From: a virus
Virus record (IMG/VR): IMGVR_UViG_3300020182_000066
Coordinates: 1 to 43,423 of that record
Direction: 5' to 3' (one strand)
Length of the DNA stretch: 43,423 nt
The notes beneath the pieces were generated by a model. The model was not told where the DNA came from. It was given only the letters and a program-made list of their open reading frames with translations, and did not search any database. Positions 1-7,354 of this stretch are shown here, one piece after another. Numbering within the stretch: the first letter of the stretch is position 1; each line of letters starts with the position of its first letter. Both the position numbers and the translations under genes were made by a program.

Positions 1-573
1 AGAATAATAGCGGATATAGGCACAGACGAGATGATTGCGGCGGCACAAAGGTACTCAAGGCACTCTTTTAATGTTAGCGGCATTTTGCTTACAACCTGCA
101 CGAAGGTATCCCCTCGCAGCTATAAAACCTTTAAGAAAGATTTGTTCGATCTCTATAACCTTATACGCCCAAAGCGGTATTCTGAGTTCGTTGATTGTCC
201 TGATGGTGGCACAGCAAAGAGAATAGTAAAAACGGAAGATTTGACATATCAACAGTTCATCGACAGATACCCCGAGGAAGTATTTTTGAAATTATACGTG
301 AAAATGAGATTGCAGGAAGAAATGCCAGATATGCCGGAAGCAGACAAGGAATCCGCAATAAAACAGCAAATTGCGCTTATGAAGCTTGATGGATCAATGA
401 CGAGACTCCACGAAAACTTTGAAAGCAATATCAATAAGACATTTGACAAACGCGGCTCATTGAGCTATAATATATATTCTAATAACGCTCAGTCCAAAAG
501 AAGTTTTGATCAGGGCGAGATAGCTAACATAACTATCACGGAATATAACGATGATTTTTCAAGCGATCGATGA
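1..573 (+). CDS. Unknown protein, 5'-truncated by window edge
   Basis: The frame is open from base 1, so the true start lies before the window; 190 residues are visible. I do not recognise the family. The visible part is mixed alpha/beta with many Lys and Glu and no clear membrane segment or metal motif. It ends 23 bases inside the next gene, a family A DNA polymerase that lacks an N-terminal exonuclease part, so translational coupling is likely and a role in replication is plausible from position only. I looked for a DEDD-type 3'-5' exonuclease motif that could complement the polymerase and saw none in the visible part. Confidence 0.7.
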   Translation, partial: RIIADIGTDEMIAAAQRYSRHSFNVSGILLTTCTKVSPRSYKTFKKDLFDLYNLIRPKRYSEFVDCPDGGTAKRIVKTEDLTYQQFIDRYPEEVFLKLYVKMRLQEEMPDMPEADKESAIKQQIALMKLDGSMTRLHENFESNINKTFDKRGSLSYNIYSNNAQSKRSFDQGEIANITITEYNDDFSSDR

Positions 574-1726
574 CAAGAGCGAGTGCATAGGTGTCTACGC
601 TAACGGAAAACTGCATTTTGAGGACTTTCCGGCAAACTTAACGAAGACTTGGAAATATAGTGGCTCGATTAAAGATCCGAACGTAGAGTATGCTTGGCTA
701 TATTCTCTTGGTCGACCGATCGAGGAAGATTGCCCAGAAGAACTGAAACAGGAGCTACAAAGAGTCCAAAATAAAATGAGCGCATTTTATAAGTCTTTTA
801 AGATCGCCAAGGTCGACCTGACAGACCACTGTGTCTTTGATTTGATACCTCATGACTTTATTCTTGAGTTCTGTGAAGTTAAGAATAAGTTAACTGAACA
901 CATTTTCGAGTCTTGTGCGCGACCCAAACACTATGATCACTTAAGTGCAGTGCAAAAACTGCTGCATAAGATCAAATATCAAGATCTGAACCTTAATAGC
1001 GAAGGCTGCCGCAGTATGTTTACATCAACCTCTAATCGGACGAAACTTAAGGCTCTTTTGAACAACTATCGTTCTATCGATTATAACTTGTTTGGCACGG
1101 TTACCGGTCGCCTCACTACTACAAAGGGCTCTTTCCCTATTTTGACGGCTAAAAAGGAACATCGTAAGCTCTTAAAGCCAAATAACGATTTGTTTATCAG
1201 CTTTGACTACAATGGAGCCGAAGTACGGACCCTGCTTGAGTTGTGTGGGCACTCACAGCCGAAAGAAGACATTCACCAGTGGAACATCGTTAATATTTTT
1301 AAAGACGAGCAGATGTCAAGAGCAGCAGCCAAGTTGAGCTTTTTTGCTTGGCTTTATAACCCGGAATCTAACGATATTGAGACTCAATTTTACGATCGAG
1401 AGAAAGTGCTTGACAAGTATTACGAAAACGGGTATATTAAGACTCCATATGGAAGAGAGATTAAAGTGGATCGCCGGCGAGCACTCAACTACTTGATTCA
1501 GAGCACAACCTCTGATCGAGTTCTACAAAAGGCAGTTCTTTTGGATCAAATGTTGGAAGGAAAGAAATCATACATCTCGCATATAGTACATGACGAGGTT
1601 GTGATTGATTATAGCAGAGAAGAGAAAGACCTACTCCCAAAACTCAAAGAAGAGTTTGAAGATTCTTATTTGACTAATATTTCTGTTGGGAAAAACTACT
1701 ACGATTTGAGCGACTTGAAGCTATGA
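551..1726 (+). CDS. Family A DNA polymerase, polymerase domain only
   Basis: All three family A polymerase motifs are present over 391 residues. Motif A is DYNGAEVR with the metal-binding Asp at 219. Motif B follows RxxxKxxxFxxxY at 257-269, with Phe at the dNTP-selecting position. Motif C is HDE at 347-349. The TVTGRLTT segment near 183 is the usual fingers/thumb signature. E. coli Pol I is about 930 residues; this protein has no 5' nuclease and no recognisable 3'-5' exonuclease domain, so any proofreading must come from another protein. The spacing between motifs A and B is short. The start overlaps the previous gene by 23 bases and the stop overlaps the next start by 4. A separate 5' nuclease (10584-11582) and a DnaE polymerase (18062-21493) are also encoded. 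Polymerase identity is secure; its division of labour with DnaE is unknown. Confidence 0.9.
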   Translation: MIFQAIDDKSECIGVYANGKLHFEDFPANLTKTWKYSGSIKDPNVEYAWLYSLGRPIEEDCPEELKQELQRVQNKMSAFYKSFKIAKVDLTDHCVFDLIPHDFILEFCEVKNKLTEHIFESCARPKHYDHLSAVQKLLHKIKYQDLNLNSEGCRSMFTSTSNRTKLKALLNNYRSIDYNLFGTVTGRLTTTKGSFPILTAKKEHRKLLKPNNDLFISFDYNGAEVRTLLELCGHSQPKEDIHQWNIVNIFKDEQMSRAAAKLSFFAWLYNPESNDIETQFYDREKVLDKYYENGYIKTPYGREIKVDRRRALNYLIQSTTSDRVLQKAVLLDQMLEGKKSYISHIVHDEVVIDYSREEKDLLPKLKEEFEDSYLTNISVGKNYYDLSDLKL

Positions 1727-2562
1727 TTTCAATTATTGGACTGGGCAACGCTGCTTCCGCGATTGCTGAGAATTTTAAAGAGGTTCCTTCATACAACGTT
1801 TATACTCTGAATGATCAAGTGAGCCGGACCTCGAAAAACAAATTTAAGCTCAAATCTCACGATCACCCGGAGAAGTACGAAAAAAGCATCCCCGATGTAT
1901 CCAAGTTCTTTGCAAATTTGGATGAAAACGTACAGTTCTACATTATGGGCTCTTCGTATAGCTCAAACTATTCACTGGGAATCTTAGAGCAGATAAAAGA
2001 CAAGAACATTGATGTTATTTACATTAAGCCAGACACCGAAATGCTAACCGGCATGCCGGCACTTATAGAAAAGGCAGTATTTGGCATACTGCAAGAATAT
2101 GCTAGATCTGGGCTGCTAAAGTCTATGACTATCGTTTCTAATTTGAGCTTAGAAAAGCACTTAGGAGATTTGCCAATCAAGTCTTACTATAAGTCCTTAA
2201 ACCAGTATATCTTTTCGGCGTTTCACCATATAAACTATTTTAACCACGCGGAAGCTGAAATCGGCAAAGTGTCAGAACCATCTGAAATCAATAGGATTAG
2301 GACGATTAGCGGACTAAACTTGAAAAATCTTGAAGAAAAGTGGTTTTTTGATCTTGACACACCGAGGGAGTTGTGCTATTATTTAGCTATAAACAGTAAG
2401 AGATTAGAAACCGAGGGCGGTTTGCACAAGAGAATTGTTGAGATGCTGAAGTCTAAACCACGGAACGCATATCGTAAACTTTCTTATGCGATTTATGAGA
2501 CGCCATATGATGATTTTGGGTTCTGCGTTGCCCATACGAACGTAGTGCAAAAGAACTCTTGA
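1723..2562 (+). CDS. Divergent FtsZ/tubulin-like protein (tentative)
   Basis: 279 residues. The N-terminus MISIIGLGNAASAIAENF resembles the FtsZ T1 loop (a beta strand, then a Gly-rich turn, GNA and a helix). Residues 70-105 run as strand, GSSYSSN, helix, strand and then a KP dipeptide, like the FtsZ order of strand, GGGTGTG, helix and 'tkPf'. A long helix and a 'iVSNLSLEK' segment follow, like FtsZ 'ipNdrL'. The Gly-rich nucleotide loop is degenerate (GSSYSSN), so GTP binding may be altered or lost. The gene overlaps the polymerase by 4 bases (ATGA) and ends at the promoter of the SSB gene. The alternative is an ordinary Rossmann NAD-binding protein, from the GLGNAA turn alone. The assignment rests on segment order read by eye. 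Confidence 0.4.
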   Translation: MISIIGLGNAASAIAENFKEVPSYNVYTLNDQVSRTSKNKFKLKSHDHPEKYEKSIPDVSKFFANLDENVQFYIMGSSYSSNYSLGILEQIKDKNIDVIYIKPDTEMLTGMPALIEKAVFGILQEYARSGLLKSMTIVSNLSLEKHLGDLPIKSYYKSLNQYIFSAFHHINYFNHAEAEIGKVSEPSEINRIRTISGLNLKNLEEKWFFDLDTPRELCYYLAINSKRLETEGGLHKRIVEMLKSKPRNAYRKLSYAIYETPYDDFGFCVAHTNVVQKNS

Positions 2563-2587
2563 CTTGTTTGTTTGAGAGTGATATAAT
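2559..2587 (+). promoter_or_regulatory. Sigma-70-type promoter of the SSB gene
   Basis: TTGACT at 2559-2564, a 17-base spacer and TATAAT at 2582-2587. The -35 overlaps the stop of the upstream gene. Transcription should start near 2594 and give a leader of about 50 bases before the start at 2645. Confidence 0.85.
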
Positions 2588-2596
2588 ATATAACAG

Positions 2597-2617
2597 ATGC
2601 TAAGAAATGGATAGCAT
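2597..2617 (+). promoter_or_regulatory. Leader hairpin upstream of the SSB gene
   Basis: ATGCTA (2597-2602) and TAGCAT (2612-2617) form a 6-bp stem with a 9-base loop, starting only a few bases after the predicted transcript start. No clear T-run follows. T4 gene 32 is autoregulated through a structured mRNA leader, so a similar role is conceivable here; this is inference. Confidence 0.4.
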
Positions 2618-2644
2618 ACTTTATTAACCATAGAAGGAGATAAC

Positions 2645-3418
2645 ATGGGAATCGATATGGAACTAATGCGGCGGAAGCTGTCCTCTCTTCGAGGAGACGG
2701 TAAGAGTCGCGACAACAATTCGGTCTGGTTCAAGCCAGAGGAGGGTGATACCGATATTCGGATTGTACCAGCAGCCGATGGCGATCCGCTAAAGGAGATG
2801 TTCTTCCACTATAATGTAGGAGATCACAAGGGTGGCGTCCTTTGTCCGAAGCGTAACTTTGGGGATGAGTGCCCAGTCTGCGACTTCGCCACCAAGTTAT
2901 GGCGTGAGGGAGTTGATGCCAACGATGAGGAGAGCAAGAAGCTAGCGAAGAGCTTATTCGTGCGTACTCGCTACTTCTCTCCCGTTGTTGTGCGAGGTCG
3001 AGAAGACGAAGGAATCAAGGTCTACGGCTACGGCAAGCAGGCATATGAACTACTTCTTGGGTACATCCTCGATCCAGAATACGGAGATATTACGGACTCG
3101 AAGGAGGGTACGGATATCACCCTAACGTACACCAAGCCCAATAAGCCTGGAGCATATCCACAGACAAACCTTAAGATGCGCCGAAATACTTCTACTCTTC
3201 TGAGTGATGCAGAGGCTATCCCTGGGCTACTTGACCGCTTGCCTAACTTTGATAGCCTATTCGAGCGACTTAGCACTAAGCAGGTCGAGGCAATCTTGGA
3301 CGCGCAACTATCCGGAGATTCTTCCGCAGAAAGCCGCTCCTCTACTACCTCTAGGTACAGCCCTAGTACGAGTGAGAGCAATGTTGACCGCGCATTTGCA
3401 GAACTGATGCCCCGCTAA
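2645..3418 (+). CDS. gp32-like single-stranded DNA-binding protein
   Basis: 257 residues with the gp32-type core: a basic N-terminus, then a zinc-binding cluster formed by a His near 60-66 and the Cys set in LCPKRNFGDECPVCDF, followed by an OB-fold-like region with aromatic residues (VRTRYFSPVVV, YGYGKQAYELL). A Ser/Thr-rich linker (about 225-245) leads to a short tail, as in T4 gp32, where the tail recruits replication partners; the tail here is less acidic than T4's. It would coat ssDNA for the helicase, UvsX and polymerases encoded in this window. The start has a strong AAGGAG site. The gene has its own promoter, leader hairpin and intrinsic terminator, so it is a single-gene unit, fitting a protein needed in large amounts. 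Confidence 0.85.
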   Translation: MGIDMELMRRKLSSLRGDGKSRDNNSVWFKPEEGDTDIRIVPAADGDPLKEMFFHYNVGDHKGGVLCPKRNFGDECPVCDFATKLWREGVDANDEESKKLAKSLFVRTRYFSPVVVRGREDEGIKVYGYGKQAYELLLGYILDPEYGDITDSKEGTDITLTYTKPNKPGAYPQTNLKMRRNTSTLLSDAEAIPGLLDRLPNFDSLFERLSTKQVEAILDAQLSGDSSAESRSSTTSRYSPSTSESNVDRAFAELMPR

Positions 3419-3443
3419 ATCAAATAACTAGTTCTGAGACCGA

Positions 3444-3480
3444 TGGCAGACCGGCTAATAAATAGTCTGCCACTTTTCTT
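3444..3480 (+). terminator. Intrinsic terminator after the SSB gene
   Basis: TGGCAGAC (3444-3451) pairs with GTCTGCCA (3465-3472) as a perfect 8-bp stem, followed by CTTTTCTT. It lies 25 bases after the SSB stop codon. Confidence 0.85.
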
Positions 3481-3498
3481 AACATAAAGGAGTAATAT

Positions 3499-3798
3499 AT
3501 GTTAGATTCATTGAAGATGTTATGGAGCCGATGGAAGGTTCAGGTCACGTTCGCAGGTGGAGTGCTCGTAGTAGCCACCGCATTTGGGACTTGTTCGTAT
3601 GATCCTGAGCAAGTATCGAGTGTTGTGGAGGAAGTGACCCCCACCACCACTGCTGTCGGCGCAACCGTCGAAACTGAGACTGTTGAGGTATCTGGCAACA
3701 CGCTGGCGACCGAGACAGTGACTGAGACTGTTGAGGTAACTGACAATGCTGCAGCGACGGAGACCGAAACTGTTGAGTTATCTGGTGGCACGCACTGA
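3499..3798 (+). CDS. Small membrane-anchored Thr/Glu-rich protein
   Basis: 99 residues. A basic N-terminus (residues 1-13) precedes one hydrophobic helix (about 14-31) ending AFGTC. After that the chain is rich in Thr, Glu and Val with three imperfect copies of a TETVEV-type unit. The Cys is preceded by FGT, which is a poor lipobox, so a signal anchor is more likely than a lipoprotein. The start has AAGGAG at a good distance. It follows the SSB terminator and precedes a 53-residue lipoprotein. A membrane protein next to a small lipoprotein is how two-component spanins are often arranged, but there is no coiled coil here, so that role is only a suggestion. A surface or exclusion role is an alternative. 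Confidence 0.65.
   Translation: MLDSLKMLWSRWKVQVTFAGGVLVVATAFGTCSYDPEQVSSVVEEVTPTTTAVGATVETETVEVSGNTLATETVTETVEVTDNAAATETETVELSGGTH
3673..3780 (+). repeat. Imperfect tandem repeats inside the Thr/Glu-rich gene
   Basis: ACTGAGACTGTTGAGGTA occurs at 3673-3690 and 3721-3738 (period 48). A diverged copy, ACCGAAACTGTTGAGTTA, lies at 3763-3780 (period 42). All are in frame and encode TETVEV/TETVEL. Confidence 0.8.
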
Positions 3799-3799
3799 G

Positions 3800-3838
3800 G
3801 GTACCAGAAGTTGGTGCCTGATTGCACACACTGTGCAA
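3800..3838 (+). promoter_or_regulatory. Two adjacent hairpins in the 3799-3879 gap
   Basis: The first is GGTACCA (3800-3806) with TGGTGCC (3812-3818), 7 bp with one G-T pair. The second is TTGCACA (3822-3828) with TGTGCAA (3832-3838), a perfect 7-bp inverted repeat around CAC. Neither is followed by a T-run, so they may be a weak terminator, an mRNA-stability element or an operator. An AT-rich stretch with TATAAT (3859-3864) follows, but no matching -35 was seen. Confidence 0.5.
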
Positions 3839-3879
3839 ACCTAATTGAATATATATAGTATAATATAAAAGGAAGAACT

Positions 3880-4041
3880 ATGAAGAATATTGTTATGATC
3901 ACCACTGCTGTAGCAGTGCTAGCGCTAACCGGCTGTGACCGAGAGGAGGAGCAGGAAGAGGCTTGCCCTGACGGACAGGTCTTGGTCGAAGGCGATACCA
4001 GCGACACCGGCGAGTGTGTCGATGATGTTGCAGAAGAGTAA
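3880..4041 (+). CDS. Small lipoprotein, 53 residues
   Basis: The chain starts MKNIVMITTAVAVLALTGC: a Lys, a hydrophobic stretch, and a textbook lipobox LTGC with the lipidated Cys at 19. The mature part is about 35 residues, very acidic, with two more Cys that could form a disulfide. The start at 3880 has AAGGAAG upstream. Candidate roles are the outer-membrane half of a spanin pair with the preceding membrane protein, or a superinfection-exclusion lipoprotein like Llp of T5. Neither is proven by the sequence. Secretion and lipidation are well supported; they imply a diderm host if it is a spanin. Confidence 0.75.
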   Translation: MKNIVMITTAVAVLALTGCDREEEQEEACPDGQVLVEGDTSDTGECVDDVAEE

Positions 4042-4053
4042 TTGAAAGCCGCT

Positions 4054-4075
4054 GGCACACCGGTTAAAGTGTGCC
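4054..4075 (+). promoter_or_regulatory. Hairpin upstream of the dam-like gene
   Basis: GGCACAC (4054-4060) and GTGTGCC (4069-4075) form a perfect 7-bp stem with an 8-base loop. There is no T-run. It sits between the lipoprotein stop and the methylase start at 4144. Confidence 0.5.
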
Positions 4076-4143
4076 GCACACCCCCGATGAACCACTCTCT
4101 TCTGCACTCTATCGATAAGCAGGTGAGGCTAGGAGCAGAGAGT

Positions 4144-4956
4144 ATGAAGACCCCCTTGCGATATCCCGGCGGTAAGACTCGCGCAGTAAAGCATATTCTA
4201 CCGCACGTTCCGGAAGGCATCCATCAGGTTTGCTCACCATTCTTTGGAGGTGGCTCAATAGAGTTAGCTTTAGCTGATCGGGGAATTCAAGTGTTTGGTT
4301 ATGATAAAATGAAACAGCTTGTTTGGTTTTGGCAGGGTCTATGTGGGGATAATAATAGATTAGCCAATGAAGTACAGGGGTTGCGCGAGAAGTACGAAAC
4401 CAGAAACGGAGATGCTGTAATCGGCTGCTCTAAAGATTCGTTCCACCGACATCGCGATGAACTAAAGACAGATTCGCTAGAGTTTTCTTATGAAAGGGCT
4501 GCGAAATACTACGTTGTGAACAGGGCAAGCTTCTCTGGCGCTACGTTCAGTGGTGGTTGGTCTGAGAGGGCGTCCTACGCAAGATTTACCGACTCGTCTA
4601 TTCAAAGACTGAGAGACTTCAAAGCAAAAAACTTTACAGTAGAGTACGCTGATTTTGAGGATGCAATACAACGCCATCCACAAACTTTCTTGTACCTCGA
4701 TCCGCCATACAAACTCAAAGGTTCTCAAAATTCTCTATACGGGGTTGATGGCAATCTTCATGATTCTTTTGACCACGAAAGATTGCATTCCTTGCTGGCA
4801 AATCGTAACAACTGGCTGATGTCATATAACGATTGCCCAGAAATCAGAGATATGTACAAAGGTTACGAAATCATCAACGCAGAATGGGCATATGGGATGA
4901 AGAACGTTGGAAAAAAAAAGATGGGTTCCTCCTCTGAAATACTAGTTAAAGGATAG
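4144..4956 (+). CDS. D12-class DNA adenine-N6 methyltransferase
   Basis: 270 residues from the start at 4144. This start is chosen because AGGAG lies 8 bases upstream and the protein then begins MKTPLRYPGGK, the usual D12-family N-terminus; the frame is open further upstream but without a better start. FFGGGSIEL (about 33-41) is the AdoMet-binding motif and DPPY (about 184) is the catalytic motif of N6-adenine methylases. The conserved NRASFSGATFSGGW stretch lies between them. It should methylate adenine in a short target, possibly GATC as Dam does, but the target cannot be read from sequence. A PD-(D/E)XK nuclease gene starts 24 bases downstream, so the two may work as a pair, with methylation marking phage DNA. 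Confidence 0.9.
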   Translation: MKTPLRYPGGKTRAVKHILPHVPEGIHQVCSPFFGGGSIELALADRGIQVFGYDKMKQLVWFWQGLCGDNNRLANEVQGLREKYETRNGDAVIGCSKDSFHRHRDELKTDSLEFSYERAAKYYVVNRASFSGATFSGGWSERASYARFTDSSIQRLRDFKAKNFTVEYADFEDAIQRHPQTFLYLDPPYKLKGSQNSLYGVDGNLHDSFDHERLHSLLANRNNWLMSYNDCPEIRDMYKGYEIINAEWAYGMKNVGKKKMGSSSEILVKG

Positions 4957-4980
4957 TGACCGATTAAAGGAAAATGAAAT

Positions 4981-6093
4981 ATGAAAGAGATATACGATAG
5001 ATTCAAAACCTACCTAAGTGAGCAAGACCTGGAAGTTCCGGCGAAGATGAAAAAAGATCTTGAAGGACCGTTACCCTCTCCGGAAGACTCGAAGAAGACC
5101 AACATAGAGCGCACTATTCGGGTTATCGAGGCGGAAGGATATGATTACAAAGTAGTAAAAAACAACGTTACCGTTTTGGATGATGATCGTATAGAGACAA
5201 TGGATAAGTTAAATCATATGCTATCGCCACTGGGTTTTGTATATAACCCCATTGGTGGAGGTAGTAGCATTGGTCGCCTAGATCTGAAAGACCGCCAGGG
5301 CGGCAGTGTATATGTTAAGGTCAAACCCAAGACTCGTAGATCAGCCGCTTCCGCTGGCATGGACTTTGAATTAAAAATAGCAAACCAGATTGAACAGCGA
5401 TACGAACACTTGGGAATCACAGCGAAGTCTGCGGGATCCGGACACGGATCTGACTTATCTATCATGAAGGATGGAAAGGTGGTTCTGACTGTGGAATTAA
5501 AGACAGCACTGGCAGCAGATTTTGGACAGTTTAGGGCTCAATTTAATTTGAATACGGGATCGTGGGAGCCACGCCGCACAAAGGGTTATACTAAAAATGA
5601 GGATATCTTCAGACCCTTGTTCGAAGATAACTTACTAGAATGGCTCAATATTAATGCTCGATTCCCAGACACCAGCGATCCAAGACTAAACAAAGATAGG
5701 AACAACAATATTGTTGGACTAAAACGAACGCTACGTACCGGCGAACTAAAGAGAGAGTTGGAAAACTTGTGGTTTGACGGCAAAACCGACATTAAAGTTC
5801 CGTTTGATTTTTCTCACATTGCCAATTATTATAGCGATAAAGGTGATTCGTTTATTCAAATTAATGGTAGGGGTCTCTATGCCCTAACGCCCGAAGCGCA
5901 AGACTTCCTTGGCGTACCTAACTTTAAAGATCTGGGTCTAACTAGCGAACTAAGATTCCGATTTAAACCATCGTCAGGTCCGAATAGCTCAACTGGGTTC
6001 ATTTGTGCAGTAAAAATCAAAGGACGATACCAGAAGTCAAATCTTAGCTTGACAAACGAGCAAGATTTAGATAAAATAATATCAATGCTATAA
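4981..6093 (+). CDS. PD-(D/E)XK nuclease-like protein
   Basis: 370 residues. The middle carries a clear PD-(D/E)XK pattern: Glu130 in a helix (DFELKIANQI), Asp158 in GSGHGSDLSI, and Glu172-x-Lys174 in LTVELKTA on the next strand. This is the metal-binding set of restriction-type, recombination and repair nucleases. The N-terminal 110 residues and C-terminal half are not recognised. Genes on either side are an adenine methylase and the UvsX recombinase. It could be a restriction-like enzyme whose own DNA is protected by the methylase, a host-DNA nuclease, or a recombination nuclease. Fold and likely nuclease activity are fairly well supported; the role is not. Confidence 0.65.
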   Translation: MKEIYDRFKTYLSEQDLEVPAKMKKDLEGPLPSPEDSKKTNIERTIRVIEAEGYDYKVVKNNVTVLDDDRIETMDKLNHMLSPLGFVYNPIGGGSSIGRLDLKDRQGGSVYVKVKPKTRRSAASAGMDFELKIANQIEQRYEHLGITAKSAGSGHGSDLSIMKDGKVVLTVELKTALAADFGQFRAQFNLNTGSWEPRRTKGYTKNEDIFRPLFEDNLLEWLNINARFPDTSDPRLNKDRNNNIVGLKRTLRTGELKRELENLWFDGKTDIKVPFDFSHIANYYSDKGDSFIQINGRGLYALTPEAQDFLGVPNFKDLGLTSELRFRFKPSSGPNSSTGFICAVKIKGRYQKSNLSLTNEQDLDKIISML

Positions 6094-6108
6094 CTAACAG
6101 GAGGGCGA

Positions 6109-7272
6109 ATGCCTAATAAGAAGACAGCGAAAGCCAGTGCTACTAAGGCTGGCAGAGTGTCAATGAAGGATATGATATCAATCATAAATAAGAAGGCTGG
6201 TAGGAATGTCGCGCATGATTTAAACGGCGATAATCCTACGTCAGTCGACGACTGGATTCCAACTGGCTCTCGCTGGCTGGATTCAATCATTTGCAAGGGT
6301 AGAGTGGCAGGTATTCCTGTTGGCAAAGTTACGGAGATCGCAGGACTAGAATCCACAGGTAAGTCTTATATGGCTGCGCAGATTGCAGCGAACGCCCAGG
6401 AACAGGGTAAGCTTGTTGTATATTTTGATTCCGAGTCTGCCATCGACCCAAGCTTTTTAGAGCGCTCAGGGTGCGACCTGGACCGTCTGATGTACGTTCA
6501 AGCATCCTCTGTGGAGTTTGTTTTAGAGACGATTGAGGAGCTTCTTGGAGCGACCGATGAGAAACTTGTGTTTATTTGGGACTCATTAGCGTTCACTCCA
6601 TCGATTTCAGATATAGAGGGAGACTTTAATCCTCAGTCATCGATGGCGGTGAAGCCTAGGATCCTTGCGAAGGGGATGTCAAAATTGACGATTCCTCTTG
6701 CGGATAAACAGGCTACTTTGATTGTATTAAATCAGCTAAAGACTAATATTCCGCAGGGACCAAATGCTAGAGTTGTGGCGATGACAACGCCCTATGTAAC
6801 CCCCGGTGGCAAGGCGATGCACTATGCATATTCGCTGCGAATTTGGCTTACCGGTAGAAAGGCAAAGTCATCATTCATCGAGGATGACAAGGGATTCCGC
6901 ATTGGTTCAGAGGTTAAAGTTAAACTTGAAAAGTCCCGATTCGGAACCCAAGGTCGTTCGTGCGCTTTCCGAATTCTATGGGGAACGGATCAGATCGGTA
7001 TCCGCTGTGATGAAAGTCTTTTTGACGCACTCAAGGGCTCGGACTGCTTGACCTCAGCTGGTTCTTGGTATACTTTTTCTGCATTGAATGGCTATAGTAA
7101 GAAATTTCAACCTTCGAAGTGGGCAGATCTTATGGCAAGTGACGCTGAGTTCAAAAAGAACGTTTATAAAGTTTTCGACACAGAGATGGTTCAAAAGTTT
7201 GCTAAGCGAGAAGGCAGTGCTAGTGCCTTTTATGCAGATCCGGAAGATCTTACCGTCCCAGTTAAAGATTAA
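6109..7272 (+). CDS. uvsX: UvsX/RecA-type recombinase
   Basis: 387 residues, close to T4 UvsX (391). Walker A is GLESTGKS (79-86). The Walker B strand ends KLVFIWDSLA. The DNA-binding loop region with NIPQGPNARVVAMTTPYVTPGGKA and the following core strands match RecA-family order. The protein forms helical filaments on ssDNA and drives strand exchange, repair and recombination-dependent replication, working with the gp32-like SSB. The start has a perfect AGGAGGG. It follows the nuclease gene by 15 bases and is probably cotranscribed. The stop lies 22 bases before the next promoter. Confidence 0.9.
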   Translation: MPNKKTAKASATKAGRVSMKDMISIINKKAGRNVAHDLNGDNPTSVDDWIPTGSRWLDSIICKGRVAGIPVGKVTEIAGLESTGKSYMAAQIAANAQEQGKLVVYFDSESAIDPSFLERSGCDLDRLMYVQASSVEFVLETIEELLGATDEKLVFIWDSLAFTPSISDIEGDFNPQSSMAVKPRILAKGMSKLTIPLADKQATLIVLNQLKTNIPQGPNARVVAMTTPYVTPGGKAMHYAYSLRIWLTGRKAKSSFIEDDKGFRIGSEVKVKLEKSRFGTQGRSCAFRILWGTDQIGIRCDESLFDALKGSDCLTSAGSWYTFSALNGYSKKFQPSKWADLMASDAEFKKNVYKVFDTEMVQKFAKREGSASAFYADPEDLTVPVKD

Positions 7273-7294
7273 AGCTGCTCTCGATAGAAAGTAG

Positions 7295-7323
7295 TTGACT
7301 TGAGCCTCCCATTTGGTTATAAT
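7295..7323 (+). promoter_or_regulatory. Sigma-70-type promoter before the deaminase gene
   Basis: TTGACT at 7295-7300, a 17-base spacer and TATAAT at 7318-7323. The transcript should start near 7330. It is preceded by AGAAAGTAG; the 16-base block AGAAAGTAGTTGACTT at 7286-7301 is identical to 22263-22278. Confidence 0.85.
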
Positions 7324-7350
7324 AGATATAATCACTTGGGAGGTTCTTTT
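7302..7350 (+). terminator. Hairpin enclosing the promoter and the ribosome site
   Basis: Bases 7302-7311 (GAGCCTCCCA) can pair with 7337-7346 (TGGGAGGTTC) for 10 bp including one G-T, followed by TTTT at 7347-7350. The 5' arm is in the promoter spacer, while the 3' arm contains the GGGAGG ribosome site of the next gene. RNA from upstream can fold it; RNA started near 7330 cannot. It could terminate uvsX transcription, hide the ribosome site in long RNAs, or both. Confidence 0.6.
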
Positions 7351-7354
7351 GTCA

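Noticed and set aside
3673-3780. Repeats as a CRISPR or regulatory array
   Set aside because: They are in frame inside a coding region, diverged, and only three in number.
4042-4143. Upstream extension of the D12 methylase
   Set aside because: No start with a ribosome site; the family N-terminus begins at 4144 after AGGAG.
3540-4220. 226-codon open frame on the minus strand
   Set aside because: It is a shadow of the repeat-rich gene, lipoprotein and methylase, with no ribosome site or family match; all other genes are on the plus strand.
7313-7354. Upstream start for the deaminase
   Set aside because: It lies inside the promoter, before the expected transcript start.
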